A stretch of 64,000 bases of DNA from Candidatus Zixiibacteriota bacterium (lineage in GTDB: Bacteria > Zixibacteria > MSB-5A5 > GN15 > JACZUZ01): positions 124,001-188,000 of the forward strand of contig JAJRPJ010000011.1 of the NCBI GenBank assembly GCA_024280835.1. Reading direction: 5' to 3'. Below, piece by piece: positions 42,723 to 51,745 of the stretch. The first letter of the stretch is position 1; every line of letters starts with the position of its first letter. Below the pieces are notes generated by a model. That model saw only the letters and a program-made list of their open reading frames with translations. It had not been told where the DNA came from and searched no databases. The translations under genes were made by a program, and so were the position numbers.

Positions 42723-45464
42723 TTACAATTGATAGAAACAAGGTGCAGGACCGCCACCGAAAATTCGGGTAATCATGAAAGTCACGTCGGCTATATTAAA
42801 GCCACCCGAACAGTCCACATCACCCGACTCAGGCGGATCAGGAAACGGCCCACCTCCGAAGATGGTAGCTATCATGAAAGTTACATCAGCGATATTGATA
42901 GAACCATCGCCGTTAGCGTCTCCCGCCTGCTCCAGCACAATTCCAGAGTATTCAAAACGAATAGCGCTGCCCGACCCAACTTCGAGTGAAGCAGGAGCAA
43001 TAGCATCATAGAAGGCCTCATAGGAGCAGTCTCGTCCTTGCAGGCCCATCAAAGCTGTCGTCGCCAGATTGGTCACCCCAACATCGAGATATTGCATAGT
43101 GATGTCGCCACTCTTGTGGAGAATCACTTGGAACGTTACCAAAGTGTCAGTTGCAGAATTGAAGTTTCCGATTTGGAACCAAGTGATGGCGTATGTGGAG
43201 CTTGAAGTTTGCGAGAAATACACATCGCCATGACCTCCTGCGGTTGAATCTAAAGTTAGGTCATTCCAAAACACAGGCACAAAACTTTCGAATGGCGCGC
43301 CAGGGATGCCAAAAGCGCCAAAGAATCCATTGGAGCTAACTGAAGTATCCGAGAACGAAATTCCACCATTGACACTCACCCAGACTTTGTTGTAAGTGGT
43401 ATCAAAAAATGGGAAGTCGAAAGGAATCGTCAGCGCCCCTGCGGTGCCGTCATCAAGCGGTGCGCTGGAGCTATTGGTAAACAGTGATTGAGGAATCTTC
43501 TGGCCTGAAACTGTAATGTCTTCCCAAGCAAAAACAGGACCACCGAGACTATCTGAAGGAGTCGCTAGGTAACTTGTGTCACTACAAGGAACTTGCAAAA
43601 ATACTGGAACTTGCAAAAACGAATCCAACGCTCCGCCAGCTTCGCTCCAACTGATATCTAGGACACCTTTGTAGGTGGCGACTTTGTCAATTAAGACACT
43701 AGCGTCTAGTGTCACTGTCAATTCGATTGAATCAGAAGGAAGAATTGTTCCAGATGACGGTGAGGCTTGCACCCAGTCGGCTATCAATAGCCGCGCCAAT
43801 GAGTCATTGCCAATTACACTAAAGTCCAGCGCCTGTGAATTCGAGCGATTTAATAGCCATACTGATTCAGTACCGACGACACCCTCTTCTAGCGATGTAT
43901 CTATGAACAATGGATTGGAATAAAGTGACGGCGGCGCAGTCAGAACTGCAATCGCTCCTGCCAGATTTGGTCGTGGGCCGATATGCTCAAGAGAGCCTGT
44001 TTGCGCGGACCCACTTGCAATCAAAGCATCACGCGCAATATCAGCAGTTAGTGAAACACCATTGGCCGCTCGATAGATTCCTTGTAGTGAGGCAACAGCT
44101 CCTGTGACGATTGGTGAAGCTGATGATGTGCCAGAGAAGGTCGCTGTATAGCGTTGGTTTACATCACCACCTGGTTCGAATAAATCACCGTAGCCAGTTG
44201 TGACCACATCACGTCCATAGCCCTGCAAATTCACACGCTCACCAAAATTGCTAAAGCTCAATCGAGAGCGATCTGGGCCCCACGCGCCATTAGGCGGTGC
44301 GCCTGCGCCAACAATGATTGCATGCGAGTTGCGAACTGTGGTGTCAAATCGGCTTTCATAAATCAGATCGTCGAAATCTTCGGAACCATTGCCGGCCGCT
44401 TCGATAACGATTATACCCTTGGCCCAGAGGTATTGAAGCGCATCAAACTCGGCTTGAAAATATTCCATGCAGACAAATCCTAGTTGTCCGCTTGGCGCAG
44501 TGAAATCGAACCGCGGCCCAGGAGTGTGTAGTTCAATTAACATCAAGTCGCCAGCGTCAAGATTATCACCAGCCATCAGGAAAGCATCAGCAACTGAAAC
44601 TTGGCTGACTGAAATCATGCCGATACTGGCGCCAGGTGTGATACCTAATATTCCATAGCCGTTGTCTCCGCCGATTATTTCTCCGATAACAGCTGTGCCG
44701 TGCTTCTTGTCAGTACCAGTATTGCCGAATTCGATAATCGGATTCGCCGCTGAGTCGAGATCTTCGTGGGTGGTATTCCACGCGATTTCAATGTCAATAA
44801 TTTTAACACCTGAGCCGTCACCACCTGCGACAGTATGTGCAAAATGCGCGTCGATTCCCGCAGGAGCAGGATCGAGATATTCTTGGGTCGGGATATAATC
44901 AGGTGTCGGTGGCGCTATGTCACCTGCGACTTCAACAGTCGGCATGACATACGCGATTTCAACTTGCTCGTATGTATTCAATTCATTGACAATTGTTTCA
45001 GCTTCCTGCGCAGAATTGACTTGTAGGCGATAGTAATTATTCAGGTCTGCAAGTTGGATTTGACCCGCGCTTTGGGAGACTTCTTTTTTGCGAGAGAGAG
45101 AATTGACCTGTAATGATTTGAAGACTCTTTGGAGTCCTGCGCGATCACTATAGGCGCGCAGTATCTCACTCAGCTTGGAATCAAGAGGCGTAGCCAATGA
45201 CCGCAGAGCGCCATCTGCGCGCAAACGAACAGGAGTGTTTTCGACAAACTTGACTACAACATAGGCGATGTTCGCCGAAGCCCCAACGCGAGTTTGCGCT
45301 GGTTTAACTGGCAAAACACGAGGCGCTAGTCCTGCCCTAGATTTGTTCGATTGTGAAGGGCCAAGCGTTTCTATTGTCTTGCTCTTAGATATAGCCACAG
45401 GCGAAATAGCCAAAATCATGGAAAGCGCCAAGAGGTATTTCAAACTGGATGTCATTCGTTTCAT
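42723..45464 (-). CDS. Secreted subtilisin-like protease with dockerin repeats
   Basis: 913 aa. Signal peptide at 1-27 (LLALSMILAISPVAIS). A propeptide-like region is followed by an S8 catalytic domain with Asp near 223 (IIDIEIAWNTTHEDLD), His near 253 (KKHGTAVIGE) and Ser near 445 (FSGTSSASPIVTGAVA). Then come beta-sandwich domains (about 510-840), and two dockerin-like repeats at the end (GDANGDGSINIADVTFM and GDVDCSGGFNIADVTFM, each followed by IFGGGP). Unlike the protease at 1336-5184 it has no YPNPFNP sorting domain. Probably an extracellular or surface peptidase; the final Cys-containing tail could be an anchor. Confidence 0.9.
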   Translation of the reverse strand: MKRMTSSLKYLLALSMILAISPVAISKSKTIETLGPSQSNKSRAGLAPRVLPVKPAQTRVGASANIAYVVVKFVENTPVRLRADGALRSLATPLDSKLSEILRAYSDRAGLQRVFKSLQVNSLSRKKEVSQSAGQIQLADLNNYYRLQVNSAQEAETIVNELNTYEQVEIAYVMPTVEVAGDIAPPTPDYIPTQEYLDPAPAGIDAHFAHTVAGGDGSGVKIIDIEIAWNTTHEDLDSAANPIIEFGNTGTDKKHGTAVIGEIIGGDNGYGILGITPGASIGMISVSQVSVADAFLMAGDNLDAGDLMLIELHTPGPRFDFTAPSGQLGFVCMEYFQAEFDALQYLWAKGIIVIEAAGNGSEDFDDLIYESRFDTTVRNSHAIIVGAGAPPNGAWGPDRSRLSFSNFGERVNLQGYGRDVVTTGYGDLFEPGGDVNQRYTATFSGTSSASPIVTGAVASLQGIYRAANGVSLTADIARDALIASGSAQTGSLEHIGPRPNLAGAIAVLTAPPSLYSNPLFIDTSLEEGVVGTESVWLLNRSNSQALDFSVIGNDSLARLLIADWVQASPSSGTILPSDSIELTVTLDASVLIDKVATYKGVLDISWSEAGGALDSFLQVPVFLQVPCSDTSYLATPSDSLGGPVFAWEDITVSGQKIPQSLFTNSSSAPLDDGTAGALTIPFDFPFFDTTYNKVWVSVNGGISFSDTSVSSNGFFGAFGIPGAPFESFVPVFWNDLTLDSTAGGHGDVYFSQTSSSTYAITWFQIGNFNSATDTLVTFQVILHKSGDITMQYLDVGVTNLATTALMGLQGRDCSYEAFYDAIAPASLEVGSGSAIRFEYSGIVLEQAGDANGDGSINIADVTFMIATIFGGGPFPDPPESGDVDCSGGFNIADVTFMITRIFGGGPAPCFYQL

Positions 45465-45700
45465 TGTTGTAAGTAATCCCTAGGTTCTTTGGCGTACGAG
45501 AGCCATGTGTGTTTCACAGGTCTGCCTATGATAAGTATCGGCGCCCAAAGGCGTTTGCTTGGTAAGTTCTTGGTGGTGGCTCGGTTTGCGGCCACCAGAG
45601 CGCAACAACACTGGAATATAAGCAAGATTCCAGAGGTTCCAAGAGAAAGTTTCTCGCCCGAACCAATTCACAGTTTGGCTAATTCTTTGCGGTATTCCGC

Positions 45701-45728
45701 TTGACTTCGCGCCCAAAAGCGATACTAT
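45701..45728 (+). promoter_or_regulatory. Sigma70-type promoter
   Basis: TTGACT and TACTAT separated by 16 bases. It faces the small gene 45793-45984 and its terminator at 46018, which together form a self-contained transcription unit of about 300 bases. A second TTGACA at 45748-45753 has no good -10 partner. Confidence 0.55.
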
Positions 45729-45792
45729 CACCGCCAAGGGGCACGAATTGACACCTCCCTAGAAGTAATTAACTGATAAGAAGCATAGAACC

Positions 45793-45984
45793 ATGAAATC
45801 TAATCTGAACCTACATTCTGCATATTGTGCTCAGGTGAACGCCCTAGTCGCTCGCCGCGGGAGCTTGAAAGTCATTAGCCAAGCTATGTGGCAGATGGCG
45901 ACTGATAAGATTAGTATAGATCGAATTGATACAAAGCATATGCGCCAGCAAATGTGGGATGGAATTGGAATAGATTGCAGATAG
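45793..45984 (+). CDS. Possible 63-aa protein in a short transcription unit
   Basis: Frame of 63 codons (NLHSAYCAQVNALVARRGSL then a helical MWQMATDKISIDRI stretch). The ribosome binding site is weak. A good promoter lies 65 bases upstream and a strong terminator 33 bases downstream, so the region is certainly transcribed; whether the product is this protein or a small RNA is open. No family recognised. Confidence 0.45.
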   Translation: MKSNLNLHSAYCAQVNALVARRGSLKVISQAMWQMATDKISIDRIDTKHMRQQMWDGIGIDCR

Positions 45985-46017
45985 TTACTTAGAAAGACAA
46001 GTCTGCTTGAAAATATC

Positions 46018-46050
46018 AAAGGCCTCCCACGAAAGTGGGAGGCCTTTTCT
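46018..46050 (+). terminator. Strong intrinsic terminator
   Basis: A hairpin with 13-bp arms including GGCCTCCCAC/GTGGGAGGCC, loop GAAA, and a following T-rich tract. It ends the short unit at 45701-45984 and separates it from the MarC-family gene. Confidence 0.9.
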
Positions 46051-46107
46051 TGTTAATACATAATAGCGTTGGTACATAATAGCATCTGGAATTGAGGAAA
46101 TAGAATC

Positions 46108-46737
46108 ATGTTAGAAATCAAATTTGCCACAATGGCATTTGTCTCACTGCTGACAGTAGTCAACCCTCTCGGGACTCTCCCCGTTTATTTGGCTATGTCA
46201 CCTGCGCATGATTCCGCTGGCAAACGTATGGCGATTCGCGCATCGCTGGCTGCGCTGACAGCTCTGATGCTTTTTGCGATAGCTGGACACCTGATTTTGA
46301 ATATATTTTCGGTTTCGGTTGACGCTCTGCGTTTGGTGGGTGGTGTGCTGTTTTTCATTGTCGGCTATGATATGTTGCGTGGCAAAGGTCCTAGTGATTC
46401 AGAATCAGACGAACAAGAAACCAGCGCCGACGAGATGGCTATCACACCGCTAGGTGTGCCGATGATAGCCGGCCCGGGGGCAATTTCGACAGTCATGATT
46501 CTAATGAGTCAAACAGAAACTTTTGTGGACAAAGGCATACTACTGATTTCGATTTGCAGTGTGATGGCAGTGACACTGTTTCTCTTACTCTATGCCCGCA
46601 AAATAATGAAACTAATCGGCCCCGTCGGCTCAAAAGTTCTCAATCGCATAATGGGCCTAATCCTAATGATGATAGCAGTAGAATTCTTCTTCGCAGGGCT
46701 ACAGCACTTTGTGCATAAGTTGGGGTTGAGTGGGTAG
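46108..46737 (+). CDS. MarC family integral membrane protein
   Basis: 209 aa with six predicted membrane spans and the MarC/UPF0056 pattern: VSLLTVVNPLGTLPVYLAM near the N-terminus, LRLVGGVLFFIVGYDML in the middle and PLGVPMIAGPGAISTVMIL after the loop. The family was once linked to multiple antibiotic resistance, but its transport role is unproven. GAGGAA precedes the ATG. It has its own upstream region with a short direct repeat (TACATAATAGC at 46057 and 46073). Confidence 0.92.
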   Translation: MLEIKFATMAFVSLLTVVNPLGTLPVYLAMSPAHDSAGKRMAIRASLAALTALMLFAIAGHLILNIFSVSVDALRLVGGVLFFIVGYDMLRGKGPSDSESDEQETSADEMAITPLGVPMIAGPGAISTVMILMSQTETFVDKGILLISICSVMAVTLFLLLYARKIMKLIGPVGSKVLNRIMGLILMMIAVEFFFAGLQHFVHKLGLSG

Positions 46738-46805
46738 TCACCGAAAGTTTCACATGTCAGGTTACTTGTTCGCTGAATCGAACGCTGGAACCCTACCTTT
46801 TTTTG

Positions 46806-47300
46806 CTAAATCTGGATAATTCTAAGCGGGACACCTGTTGACTCAGAAAACTCGAACATTAGCACATCAACGCCAATATCATTTCTCAACGTATATGTCT
46901 TCTTGGATGTCACTAGTTTTATTCTTACTGTTGCATTCTTTCTTTGTAACAACTCGATAGATTTGAGATCGCTAGCAGACACACGTCGACGAAATAATCC
47001 GTTAAACCAGATGAATTCTGAGTCAATGATTTGGTAGCCAAACACATATACTGCGTAGATCATGTAAGAAACAGCAGCAAGCATAACTAGACCGTACGGA
47101 TATATCCCATTTACGCTTCTACCGTCCAGCAGGGTGTATAGGATGCCCGCTCCCACACCTATCACAAAATGCACTGGCAGTGTTCGGAAGAAGACACCAA
47201 ATGCGATTCGTTTGGTATTGATATCGAACAGTTTCACCGATCCTGTTAAAGCATGAATCAAAAATATCACTAGCCAAACAGTGGTTACGCTTTTCAGCAT
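46806..47300 (-). CDS. Membrane protein with C-terminal PH-like domain
   Basis: 164 aa. Three to four N-terminal hydrophobic segments (VTTVWLVIFLIHALTG; FVIGVGAGILYTLLDG; YGLVMLAAVSYMIYAVYVFG), followed by a domain with strand pattern IIDSEFIWFNGLFRRRVSAS and DLKSIELLQ that resembles bacterial PH-like (bPH) membrane proteins. GGAG lies five bases before the ATG. It converges on the MarC gene. The function is unknown. Confidence 0.65.
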   Translation of the reverse strand: MLKSVTTVWLVIFLIHALTGSVKLFDINTKRIAFGVFFRTLPVHFVIGVGAGILYTLLDGRSVNGIYPYGLVMLAAVSYMIYAVYVFGYQIIDSEFIWFNGLFRRRVSASDLKSIELLQRKNATVRIKLVTSKKTYTLRNDIGVDVLMFEFSESTGVPLRIIQI

Positions 47301-47395
47301 TCAAGCTCCTTGTCAATTGAGGCAAATTCTCAATTCTATATTCTTTGGGGCAATGAAATCTCTAACAAATGGTCTTGTAATGTCTGATGCGGTCC

Positions 47396-47504
47396 GTAGG
47401 TCGGGTTCCGAAAGCGCTTTAGCGCGAGAGAATCCCGACATTTAAGTATTGGCGGAGATGTCGGGTTTCTCTGTTCGCTGAAGCGAACACGGAACCCGAC
47501 CTAC
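47396..47504 (+). repeat. Dispersed palindromic repeat, copy 2
   Basis: About 109 bp with perfect 15-bp terminal inverted repeats (GTAGGTCGGGTTCCG and its complement) and the core GGCGGAGATGTCGGGTTTCT shared with the copies at 41733 and 48609. It is followed by the hairpin at 47549-47575, as in copy 1. The 439-bp gap 47301-47739 holds this composite repeat and the SDR promoter region. Confidence 0.85.
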
Positions 47505-47548
47505 TATTGTTCGAATAGTATAACTATATTATTTGAATTGCGAAACAT

Positions 47549-47575
47549 GTCAAGTCCTTGAAAAGGGGACTTGAC
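47549..47575. repeat. Hairpin of the composite dispersed repeat, copy 2
   Basis: GTCAAGTCC/GGGACTTGAC arms around TTGAAAAG, preceded by GCGAAACAT, nearly identical to 41876-41902 and at a similar distance behind its palindromic repeat. Confidence 0.75.
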
Positions 47576-47739
47576 CTACTTGCTGTTGACTTCGAGAAGC
47601 GGCAAGCGGTACCTTATAGAGATACCTGCCTCTAGTCTTACCTGATTTTTCGGAGGAAGATCAAATCATAGAGGCTGATCTATTAGCCCCAAGAAAGTTA
47701 TGAATCGTAAACTTTTGTTATCCCAATACGGAGAGTTGC

Positions 47740-48612
47740 ATGAGCAAGAAAATTTTGATTACAGGTAGTAGCAATGGTTTTGGATTTGACGCTTCGAAAT
47801 ATCTCGCAAAAGCAGGTCACACTGTCTATGCCACGATGCGAGGAGTTGACGGTAAGAACAAAGCAGCGGCCGCTGAGCTAAGAGAATTTGCAAAGACCGA
47901 AGGATTGACGATTGAAGTCGTCGAATTGGACGTTACCTCAGATGAGAGTGTTGAGGCCGCAATTTCACAGATTCCGACAGTTGACGTTCTTATAAATAAT
48001 GCTGGCGTAGGATATAGCGGGCCAGTTGAAGCATTCAGTACCCAAGAGTTCAACGCCCAAATGGATGTTAATGTAACTGGAACTTTCCGAGTGGCCAAGG
48101 CAGTCCTGCCCGGAATGCGCTCTCAGCGCTCAGGGTTGATCATCCAAGTGAGTTCAATAGCCGGAAGATGCGCAACACCTGGCTTTGGTATTTACTATTG
48201 TAGCAAGTGGGCGCTTGAAGGACTTAGTGAGGCAATGCGTTATGAATTGGGTCCTCTTGGAATTGATGTTGTCCTAGTCGAACCAGGACCTTTTTCAACT
48301 GGATTTTTTGCTAATGTTATCCCAGGAGAGAATCAAGAACTCGCATCTGAGTATAGCCATGTTGGTGAATTCAGCGAGGGGTTTGGGCAGCAAGTTACGA
48401 GCGCTTTCGAAGACAATGCAGCTCCAACAGATCCGATGGACATCGTCAAAGCATTCGGAACACTAATCAATACACCAGCTGGAAAGCGGCCTCTTCGCAC
48501 AATGGTAGGACTGGACTTCGGAATGCAGAAACTAAACGACGCAACAGAGCCAATCCGCCAAGAATTCTTGAAAGAAATGGGCTTGAATGAATTGGACGGA
48601 CCTAGCAGGTAG
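47740..48612 (+). CDS. Short-chain dehydrogenase/reductase (SDR)
   Basis: 290 aa classical SDR: cofactor loop ITGSSNGFGFDASKYL at the N-terminus, NNAG in VLINNAGVGYSG, Ser in QVSSIAG and the Y-x-x-x-K pair in YYCSKWALEG, then PG in VEPGPFSTGFF. It is probably NADP(H)-dependent and cytoplasmic; the substrate is unknown. GGAG lies upstream of the ATG. The stop codon TAG lies within the first bases of the inverted repeat copy at 48609, so the repeat forms the end of the gene. Confidence 0.92.
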   Translation: MSKKILITGSSNGFGFDASKYLAKAGHTVYATMRGVDGKNKAAAAELREFAKTEGLTIEVVELDVTSDESVEAAISQIPTVDVLINNAGVGYSGPVEAFSTQEFNAQMDVNVTGTFRVAKAVLPGMRSQRSGLIIQVSSIAGRCATPGFGIYYCSKWALEGLSEAMRYELGPLGIDVVLVEPGPFSTGFFANVIPGENQELASEYSHVGEFSEGFGQQVTSAFEDNAAPTDPMDIVKAFGTLINTPAGKRPLRTMVGLDFGMQKLNDATEPIRQEFLKEMGLNELDGPSR

Positions 48613-48701
48613 GTCGGGTTCCGACGCGAGCGCCTGCGAACAAAGAAACCCGACATCTCCGCCAAGATTGATATATCGAAACTACAAAGGTTTCGACCTA
48701 C
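48609..48701 (-). repeat. Dispersed palindromic repeat, copy 3 (inverted)
   Basis: Reverse-complement copy of the element at 41733-41825, with the same bounding GTAGGTCG/CGACCTAC ends and core. It overlaps the last codon and stop of the SDR gene. Confidence 0.85.
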
Positions 48702-48751
48702 GGACTGGCGATTGCCACAAGAAAGTTTTAGCGCCTGTAATTCACCCTAAC

Positions 48752-48790
48752 AAAAAAGAGAGAACTGATCACCTTCGTCTCTCTCTTTTC
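48752..48790 (+). terminator. Intrinsic terminator behind the SDR gene
   Basis: AAAAGAGAGA and TCTCTCTTTT-type arms around a loop of about 15 bases, ending in T-rich DNA. The symmetry would let it work in both directions. The rest of 48791-48920 shows nothing. Confidence 0.65.
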
Positions 48791-48920
48791 TGTTACAAAT
48801 ATTGACCGATGGGAGCTTCCTCTATGACCAATTGCATCAGTTGCCACTCATGGGATTGCTGTTGTCTTCTTATGAGCTTTGGAGTACCCCTGAGAATTGG
48901 ACTCCAACGCATGAACCTGC

Positions 48921-49694
48921 CTAGAGCTCTCTGACATCTTCATATAACGCTACTAGCGCTTGAGACTTTAATCTGAATTTGGTGCCGTGATTGTGCCCAG
49001 TTCGTGCGTCAAAGTCCAAGTAAACATTCCCATCGGCAATTGCTCGAATAAATCTATCAATGCTAAGACTCTTCATCATGTAAATATCTTCATAGTGGAA
49101 ATGCACTACCCCATCTATCTTCTTTGACTCCGCCTTAACATAGAAACAGTTGTGTAATTTGGTTCCGGCTTTATGGAAAAGGTCGTCGAACCCCCAATAG
49201 GGCTGAGGTTCCAATCGTTTACGGCTAACAAAATTGGCCCATTCTGGATGGACGGAATCATCAACCTCCTGAGAGTTGAACTCAATCAGAACTTTCCGGT
49301 CAACCTCGTTGACCCTAACCGTAAATCCTCGGTTACTGAATCCAGCGGTGCTTATTGTCTGCCTAAAACTCTTCTCCGAATCGCCATATTTTCTCCCAGC
49401 TTGTCTATGCCTCCATCCGAATTCCGGTAACAAAATCGACGGTACAAATTTGTATGCTCTCGGCGACGGCTCCATATGAAATAAGGTGACCAAAGCCGAA
49501 GTACCTATTTTCTGCGCCTTCAACTCCCACTCCGCGGCATTTGGCAACGGGAGATTGTTTTCATCAATACCTAATAGATCTTCTAAAGTATTACCAACCC
49601 CGCCATCATTATTTATTCTCTTCGTTGCAATCCAACCACGTTCTCGAATTGCTCGCAATGCTTCGATCAGGCTCTCTTTCGTATATGTAATCAT
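48921..49694 (-). CDS. MvaI/BcnI-family type II restriction endonuclease
   Basis: 257 aa. The N-terminus (RERGWIATKRINNDGGVGNT, LEDLLGIDENNLPLP, AAEWELKAQK) is the hallmark of the MvaI/BcnI family, with the catalytic ExK in E57-L-K59 and an upstream Glu at 38. Known members cut CCWGG (MvaI) or CCSGG (BcnI); the exact specificity here cannot be read. The length is right for the family. It lies eight bases behind the methyltransferase on the same strand, so modification is made first. Confidence 0.9.
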   Translation of the reverse strand: MITYTKESLIEALRAIRERGWIATKRINNDGGVGNTLEDLLGIDENNLPLPNAAEWELKAQKIGTSALVTLFHMEPSPRAYKFVPSILLPEFGWRHRQAGRKYGDSEKSFRQTISTAGFSNRGFTVRVNEVDRKVLIEFNSQEVDDSVHPEWANFVSRKRLEPQPYWGFDDLFHKAGTKLHNCFYVKAESKKIDGVVHFHYEDIYMMKSLSIDRFIRAIADGNVYLDFDARTGHNHGTKFRLKSQALVALYEDVREL

Positions 49695-49702
49695 TGTGAG
49701 CC

Positions 49703-50509
49703 CTACCCGTTAAACAAGGACCCTTGATTTACACTTTCCTGTGATCTCTTGGTCCTCAGAATTGACGCAGGGTTGACCAATCTTTGACGAGACATCTCGC
49801 AATATTCAGGTGAGATATCTATGCCGATAAAGTGTCGGCCTAGCGTCTTTGCCGCGAGCGCTGTCGTGCCTGAACCCATAAATGGATCAAGAACGACTCC
49901 ACCTCTGGTTGATGATATTACACGATCAATTAGCGCCAATGGGAATGGAGCTGGATGTTTGTTCTTGTTTTCATGTCCAAATTCCCATATGTCTCCGTAG
50001 GCATTGCACTTCGAGACCAGCTTGAATTTTGGCTTCGCTATGAGATAGATAACTTCATAAGTTGGAAGAAAATATCCAGGGTTAAAATTTATCCCTCCAT
50101 TTCTTTTCCATATGATGATTTGACGAACCGGAAAACCAGAAACTATGTCCTGTCTATCTTGCAGTAAACCAGCTTGTACACGCCACTTATGATTGTAAAA
50201 TATGGCCCCATCTTCTGGAATTATTCTTGTCATTTCTGTCAGACATGAGCGCTGCCAATTCACATACTCATCATAAGGCATATCATCATCATGGTTAGCA
50301 TATCCATTGAGCAACGCTGCGTTTGGCCATTTCCCACCCCTGCCGTCCTTTAAGCCATTTCCAGTTGAGTTTTTTAAGTTATATGGTGGCGAGGTTACAA
50401 CCAATTCAACGCTTTCGTCTGGTATCATTCTCAACACGTCAACCACATCACCACAAATAAACTGGTCGATGAAGTCTTCAGGGAATTTCAAAATCTTCTT
50501 ATCTAACAT
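49703..50509 (-). CDS. Beta-class DNA methyltransferase, partner of the MvaI/BcnI-type nuclease
   Basis: 268 aa. Motif IV is TSPPYN at 39-44, close to the N-terminus; the SAM-binding motif LDPFMGSGTTA lies at about 208-218, giving the beta-class order. SPPY is typical of N4-cytosine enzymes and fits the known N4-methylation in MvaI/BcnI systems. AAGGAA lies before the ATG. With the nuclease it forms a compact type II system transcribed to the left. Confidence 0.92.
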   Translation of the reverse strand: MLDKKILKFPEDFIDQFICGDVVDVLRMIPDESVELVVTSPPYNLKNSTGNGLKDGRGGKWPNAALLNGYANHDDDMPYDEYVNWQRSCLTEMTRIIPEDGAIFYNHKWRVQAGLLQDRQDIVSGFPVRQIIIWKRNGGINFNPGYFLPTYEVIYLIAKPKFKLVSKCNAYGDIWEFGHENKNKHPAPFPLALIDRVISSTRGGVVLDPFMGSGTTALAAKTLGRHFIGIDISPEYCEMSRQRLVNPASILRTKRSQESVNQGSLFNG

Positions 50510-51098
50510 TTGTTTCCTTCTTGCGCAACTATCACGACCAATAATGTCAACTCAGACCTGCTCGCAACATGAAAGTAGCCGCATGCAAGCAATCCTACAT
50601 AATACTGTGACTAAGGAGACATGGCTATCACAATTTCTAGATTTCGCATACTATACTACAGAAAAGATGCATGATACTAGCTACAAAATGACCGCCAACT
50701 TACCCCAGAATACTCAACGGCGCTTAATAGACGCGAAGATCAAGACAAACGGTCAAACCAAAGAGGAATACACTACAAAACTGCTACAACATTCTTGGTC
50801 CGACTACCTCTATTTGCAAAACGAACCCATTTCTTGGTGCATGTTATTGTCCGCGAGAGGCAACTTAGCGCGTTTTGGCGCTTACGGCAGCGGCGCGCAA
50901 GCGCCTGATAGGCTGTCACTTAGGCCTAAGCATCGCTGTCAGAAACAATCGAAACTGGGTGCCTGGAGCAAAGATAAACGCTCAAATCAGAGGGATTAGA
51001 AAAATTAACTTCGAATATTCATGGTCTTATCTAGTATATTATGATAGATAGTAGCAGCAAGTAATTATCACCAATAGACACACAGTGAGGAAAACAAT
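50510..51098. other. 589 bp with no convincing gene
   Basis: A frame from ATG 50544 to 50999 could encode 151 aa, but its last third translates a GC-rich palindromic stretch (GCGCGTTTTGGCGCTTACG, near 50868) and no ribosome binding site is present. The palindromic stretch may be another small hairpin element. The left part should contain the promoter of the restriction-modification operon. Confidence 0.45.
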
Positions 51099-51326
51099 AT
51101 GGACCAGACAAATACAAATCAGACCGAAAAGAAAAAGTGTTGCGGGTCAAGTAAATATATGGTCTATGGGATAATCTACGGCGCAGGCATCGGTACCGTT
51201 CTCGGCATCGCTTTCGATACTCTGCCGATATTCTATTCAGTCTTCCCAGGTCTGGGTATGGTCCTAGGGATGGTGTTCGACCGCCGCAAGAAGGCCAGCT
51301 GCAAAGAGGCTGACCAAGTACAATAG
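51099..51326 (+). CDS. Small glycine-rich membrane protein
   Basis: 75 aa: hydrophilic N-terminus with CCGSS, two short hydrophobic segments rich in Gly (YGIIYGAGIGTVLGIAF; FPGLGMVLGMVFD), and a charged tail. GAGG lies before the ATG. The pattern recalls glycine-zipper proteins. It resembles the next gene in plan and in its opening (M-[DT]-x-T-N-x-[ND]-Q-T-E-x-K-K), so the two are paralogues. Probably an inner-membrane protein of unknown role. Confidence 0.7.
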   Translation: MDQTNTNQTEKKKCCGSSKYMVYGIIYGAGIGTVLGIAFDTLPIFYSVFPGLGMVLGMVFDRRKKASCKEADQVQ

Positions 51327-51508
51327 TCAGCGTCAGGGCCACTTTCTTAGGGACTACATCGAGGGCAAATTCATAGACGAACATTCTCACAGAACGCTCG
51401 TACTTATGCGAGAGAGAAGTTCGCTCCCAAAAGAGATTAACTCCAGATTTTAGTGGAGCAATACCTATGGAAAACACCCTCTAAGAGAAACGATGTCTTG
51501 GAAGAATA

Positions 51509-51745
51509 ATGACAGAGACAAACAAAGACCAGACTGAAGCAAAGAAATCCGTAGTTAAAAACAAATACATCGGAATCTGGATGCCCTTGGGGATGGCTTT
51601 TGGTGCGGCCATCGGGATGGTCTACGGCGATTCCACTAACGGCTTGGTCTATGGTATGCTAGCGGGCATAGTTATCGGCGCGGTGATGGATCAAAAGAAT
51701 GCTAAACAGACTGACACAAATAATCAGCCCACAGAAAACAATTAG
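51509..51745 (+). CDS. Small glycine-rich membrane protein, paralogue of 51099-51326
   Basis: 78 aa with an N-terminal MTETNKDQTEAKK, two Gly-rich hydrophobic segments (MPLGMAFGAAIGMVYGD; GLVYGMLAGIVIGAVMD) and a polar Asn/Thr-rich tail. It follows its paralogue by 180 bases and converges on the SxtJ-like gene with the stops overlapping. Function unknown. Confidence 0.7.
   Translation: MTETNKDQTEAKKSVVKNKYIGIWMPLGMAFGAAIGMVYGDSTNGLVYGMLAGIVIGAVMDQKNAKQTDTNNQPTENN

Noticed and set aside
50544-50999. 151-residue frame divergent from the methyltransferase, considered as a control protein of the restriction system
   Set aside because: No helix-turn-helix, no ribosome binding site, and the last part translates a GC-rich palindrome.
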